From Actinophytocola sp963727495 (lineage in GTDB: Bacteria; Actinomycetota; Actinomycetes; Mycobacteriales; Pseudonocardiaceae): a DNA stretch of 64,000 nucleotides. The position numbers were made by a program, and so were the translations under genes. Under the pieces are notes generated by a model. The model worked only from the letters and a program-made list of their open reading frames with translations. It made no database searches and had not been told where the DNA came from. This document shows, in pieces, positions 60,838-64,000 of this stretch. Within the stretch, counting starts at the first letter, position 1. Each line of letters opens with the position of its first letter. The stretch lies in contig CAVSGQ010000014.1 of the NCBI GenBank assembly GCA_963727495.1, positions 310,001-374,000 on the forward strand, in the 5' to 3' direction.

Positions 60838-62765
60838 GTCGAGTAGCCCAGGGGAATCTCACCCCTGGGCCCTCACAGAACCGTGCGTAACAGTCTCCCG
60901 TTACACGGCTCTTACCATCCAGTCGGCAGGAAACTCCGGGTCCACACCCACTGGGCGAAAAGCCGCGGGTATCGCTCACACACGGCATACCACCATGCGC
61001 GAACCTTCTTGAATCCGTGGAGCCGCTTGTATTTCTTTCGAGCCCAGCGCATCAAGTAGGTGTTGATGCGTCTGCACAAGACATAGAGCGCACTTCGATA
61101 GAATTTACCGTAGTACTGGAGCCAGCCCCGCACGATCGGGTTGATCCACCGCGCGATCTGGCCGAGTGTCCAGGTGCTGTGCCGGTGTAGTTTCCAGCTG
61201 CGGACCTCTCGGTTGATGGCTTTCATCGCGTCCTTGCTGATCGCGGGCAGGAACGAGGTGAACATCTCCCCGTGCTTGTCCCGCGCGCCTCGCGCCTGGA
61301 AGGTGTATCCGAGGAACGTGAACGACGTCTGCTCTGCTGAGCGGTTTCGTCGTCCGTCCTTGCAGTACACGACTTTCGTCTTCTCCGGGTGCAGCGTCAG
61401 CCCGACACTGTCCAGCCTTGCCCCGATCTTGTCTCGCAGCATCAGCGGCCTGCTTCTCACTGACGCAATGCACCACCGCGTCATCCACGTAGCGTTCGAA
61501 CGTGACGGTCGGGAACTCCCGCGCCATCCACGCGTCGAACGCATAATGCAGAAACAGGTTTGCTAGTACCGGCGAGACCGCCGATCCCTGTGGGGTTCCA
61601 CGGTCACGCGCCTGCAAGGTTCCGTCCGAGCGTTGCAGCGGTGCGGTAAGCCACCGCCGCACATACAACACCACCCAATCCGAGTCGGTGTTCGCCCGCA
61701 CGGCCTTCACCATCAGTCGAATGATCAACGGTGTCGAAGAACTTCTGGATATCCAGATCAATCGCCCAGTCCGCCTTCCAGCACCGTCGCCGACATGTTC
61801 CACCGCGTCCAGCGCCGACTTTTTCGGGCGGTAGCCATACGAGTCGGGGTGGAACAAGGGTTCCACCCGTTTCTCCAACTCCATCGCCACCACCGTTTGC
61901 GCGACCCTGTCCGCGACGGTAGGCACGCCGAGTGTTCGGACTCCGCCACCGGCGCTTCGGTATCTCTACCGCTCTCACCGGCGGCGGGAAGTACGTCCCC
62001 GACGACATCCGATTCCACACCCGGTAAAGATTGTTCTTCAGGTCGGCCTCGAACCTCTCGATGGACACCCCATCCACTCCTGGCGCCCCTTTGTTAGCCC
62101 TGACTTTCTCCCACGCCTCATGCACCGCCCACTTCGAAATCTCAAACGACTTTCCTGACAGCTTCGTCTGACTCACCCAGCTCCTCCCGAACAACGCCGG
62201 TTGACTACATGAACAGACCGGATAGTCCGACCCCTTCGCTCCACGGCCATTACAGCCGCTTCATCGCTACTACAAGCCGGTCCGCCAGCACGTCCCGCAT
62301 CGGTACTCAACGCCTCACAGTTTCCGCTGCCCGGCGCGCTCCCTCTCGCCACCTCACTGGCGTCGGTATCGGGACATGCCTTCCCACGTTCCATGCGAAA
62401 GCCGCAGATCAGACTCACGTCGCCTCCATGCCGGACACCACCTGGCCAACACGTCGGGCACCCGCCAGGCTCATCCCGGAATGCTGAAAAGACACCCCGG
62501 TTTCGATGTCAGCTGTAAATTCAATAACGACACGTCAACAGCGATTCACTCACGTTCGTCTTCCTGATCCCCATCTGACGCCTCCTACGGCGCCTTTTCC
62601 TCGATCGCTCACCACGACGGTCTTCAGCCAACGCAGCATGAGGTGATTTGAAGCCTCTCCCCGAACAAGACGACTCCGAGAGGGCCAACAATCCTCCATC
62701 TCCCGCACAGCACCATTCCCGGCGACAATACCTACGTCACGCCGCCTCCCATGTTCGTGGCACAC
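60838..62765 (-). mobile_element. Group II intron, 1928 bp, inserted in IS3 orfA
   Basis: On the minus strand it starts GTGTGCCACG at 62765 and ends CTACTCGAC at 60838. Removal restores the orfA frame exactly. Domain V is at 60911-60878 (GAGCCGTG ... CACGGTTC, 34 nt), followed by a domain VI stem made of 60862-60870 and 60846-60854. 62195-62765 holds the RNA domains I to IV and no other gene. The RNA core looks complete while its protein gene is broken. Confidence 0.9.
60912..62194 (-). pseudogene. Group II intron reverse transcriptase/maturase, multiply frameshifted
   Basis: Pieces in successive frames from 62194: EISKWAVHEAWEKVRANKGA, then PGVDGVSIERF (RT block 0-1); PTVADRVAQTVVAMELEKRV; WAIDLDIQKFFDTVDH; GTPQGSAVSPVLANLFLHYA; FERYVDDAVVHC with the YVDD catalytic Asp pair; then a maturase part from RDKIGARLDSVGLTLHPEKT to RLFAQWVWTRSFLPTGW. 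At least four frame changes separate them, so no functional enzyme is expected. The ORF ends one base from domain V. Confidence 0.88.
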
Positions 62766-62996
62766 CTTTTCCCAGGAACTCGTTCCGCATCTTCAACTCG
62801 CGGTTCTCCCGCTCGAGCTCACGCAACCTGGCCCGCTCAGACCCGATTCCGCGAGTAGTCGGTTGAGTTGATCTTATGGTTCGTGAGGTTGTCTGGTGGG
62901 GTGGGTTTCGTGGGCGTGGGCATGCCACAGGCCCGGGTGTGGCGCCGGGTTCGCGGGTCTCGGGGTTCCTGGGTCGGGGCTGGGGTGGCCGGGTGG

Positions 62997-64000
62997 TCAG
63001 GGCAGTGCGGGGAGTTTCCGGAGTCGGGCGAGGATCTCGGCGAGCAGGTGGTGACCGGGCGGTGGGTGCAGGATTGGTTGCCCTGATTGGAGAACGAGGC
63101 GGGCGGGGACGCGGATCAGCCGGTGGCGCAGGGTGGCGATCATGGCTTTGCCGTCGCGGGCGCCCCAGCCGGAGAGCTGTCCGGCTGGTCCGGGGGTGGC
63201 GGTGAGTTGGTGGAGCCAGGCGGCCATGCTGGCGGCCAGCAGCGCGCCCCACATCCAGGCGGTGTTGACCTCGGGATAACCGGAGGGGAGGTGGCGGAGC
63301 GCGGCGCCGTGTTTGCTGTCGCGGAAGATGTTTTCGATGCTGGTGCGGTGTCGGTACCAGTGCTCAACTGGGCGGCTTTGTCCGGTGTGGACACGTCGGC
63401 CGGATCAACGAGGTTGGTGAGGATGAACGAGTAGCCGTAGATCGCGTCCGCGTCGGCCAACTCTTCGAGCGGGAGGGCGCGTTGGTCGGGGTGCAGGGTG
63501 CGGCGCCGCCGCGAGCGGGGATCGGCCGAGACCTGACAGATGTCGAGACGGACCCGGCGGATGAGCAGGAAGGTCTTGGCGGGCCACCAGACCGGCCGGT
63601 AGTCGGCGACGGCGACCTGCGCGCCGTCCATGTCGATCGCGTCGGTCCAGTCGTCCTCGGTGATGCCGTCGAGCAGCCGCCAGAGCGGGGCGATGCGTTT
63701 GGCGCCGATCGCGAACTCCACGTCGGCGAAGAACGCGACCCGGGCCAGCTCACCGGCGAAGTAGCCGGCGTCGGCCCGTAACCGCACCCGACCCGCTCTG
63801 GCCTGTTCGGGTAACGCCGCGAGCGCACGCCGGAACAGTTCGGCGGCGTGTGCGCGTGGATCATCGTTACCCGACACCAACTCGCGCGGCCAGCACGGTC
63901 TCGACCTCGGCCCAGGACGCCACGTGCGCACGTCCCACCCGCTGCCCCTCATGGTTGAAGGCGACACCGCGTTTCTTGCGCCCGTAGACCTCCACGTCGC
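62997..64000 (-). pseudogene. IS1380-family transposase, frameshifted, runs off right edge
   Basis: From the edge: VYGRKKRGVAFNHEGQRVGR, then after a shift near 63890 SGNDDPRAHAAELFRRALAA, LRADAGYFAGELARVAFFAD and IYGYSFILTNL. After another shift near 63370 come HRTSIENIFRDSKHGAALRH and MWGALLAASMAAWLHQLTAT, stopping at 62997. These are the parts of an IS1380/DDE-group-1 transposase, missing only its N-terminus outside the window. The 140 bases to 62857 probably hold its terminal repeat. Confidence 0.85.

Larger units (their letters stand above)
60806..62857 (-). pseudogene. IS3-family orfA remnant split by the group II intron
   Basis: Upstream exon part (about 62857-62766): RARLRELERENRELKMRNEF followed by LGK. 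Downstream exon part (60837-60806): AAAFFAQEYR and stop. Joining across the intron gives EFLGKAAAFFAQEYR, the ordinary C-terminus of an IS3 OrfA. The 5' half of orfA is absent, cut by the IS1380 element region. Confidence 0.85.

Overview
The window is very GC-rich, with dense codon bias, many GTG starts, four-base stop/start overlaps and families typical of filamentous actinomycetes: NB-ARC/TPR regulators, LLM oxidoreductases, type I PKS, ESX-like proteins. A chromosomal segment from a member of the Pseudonocardiaceae (Amycolatopsis-like) is my inference; nothing here fixes the genus. Positions 1-53.2 kb are mostly intact. From 53.2 kb to the right edge the sequence is a graveyard of mobile elements and broken genes.

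Left part (1-16.7 kb). After a partial ferric-reductase-like membrane gene, a secreted SGNH hydrolase, an XRE regulator, an aldo/keto reductase and a small membrane protein comes a minus-strand operon running from 14.3 to 3.9 kb. It encodes a soluble di-iron propane monooxygenase: large hydroxylase subunit, reductase, small hydroxylase subunit and coupling protein. An amidohydrolase, a MIP18-like protein, a zinc alcohol dehydrogenase, a dedicated GroEL and finally an Nramp metal transporter follow. This is the mimABCD-type order known from mycobacteria, with the metal transporter added. The diverging gene at 14.86 kb is an AcoR/MimR-type activator without the sigma-54 contact motif. Two related dyads lie between it and the hydroxylase gene.

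Middle (16.8-35.6 kb). Two paralogous sulfotransferases, a second SGNH hydrolase, two methyltransferases, an MFS exporter and an EamA transporter precede a minus-strand catabolic operon (34.7-26.7 kb). The operon has an ABC importer (one binding lipoprotein, two permeases, one ATPase), 4-oxalomesaconate hydratase, 4-carboxy-4-hydroxy-2-oxoadipate aldolase, 4-oxalomesaconate tautomerase, a type I extradiol dioxygenase and an enoyl-CoA hydratase. Its divergent GntR/FCD regulator is separated from it by a double ATTGT/ACAAT dyad. The set fits ring cleavage of gallate or a close relative to pyruvate and oxaloacetate.

35.7-53.2 kb. A plus-strand operon carries a flavinylated electron-transfer module (acidic membrane protein, ferric-reductase-like FAD/NAD protein, FMN-binding protein, ApbE) and a siderophore-interacting-type reductase. 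Two inverted arrays of one 21-bp repeat separate it from a convergent hypothetical gene. Then come a quinone-oxidoreductase-like enzyme, an unusual secreted hydrophobic protein, an epimerase, an ESX-like gene and an NB-ARC/TPR regulator (each with one apparent frameshift), and a response regulator/histidine kinase/ABC-2 exporter operon in which kinase and ATPase share one uninterrupted frame.

53.2-64 kb. A PKS ketosynthase remnant is split by a complete IS66-type element with a perfect 8-bp target duplication. Beyond it lie an orphan gene, ISL3, IS3, IS66 and IS1380 remnants, a frameshifted LLM oxidoreductase, a TniB/ExeA ATPase fragment, and a group II intron inserted in an IS3 orfA. The intron's boundaries can be read exactly from the rejoined reading frame. 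Two truncated IS3 orfB genes meet tail to tail at a perfect 20-bp palindrome that supplies both stop codons. No tRNA, rRNA or CRISPR array was seen.
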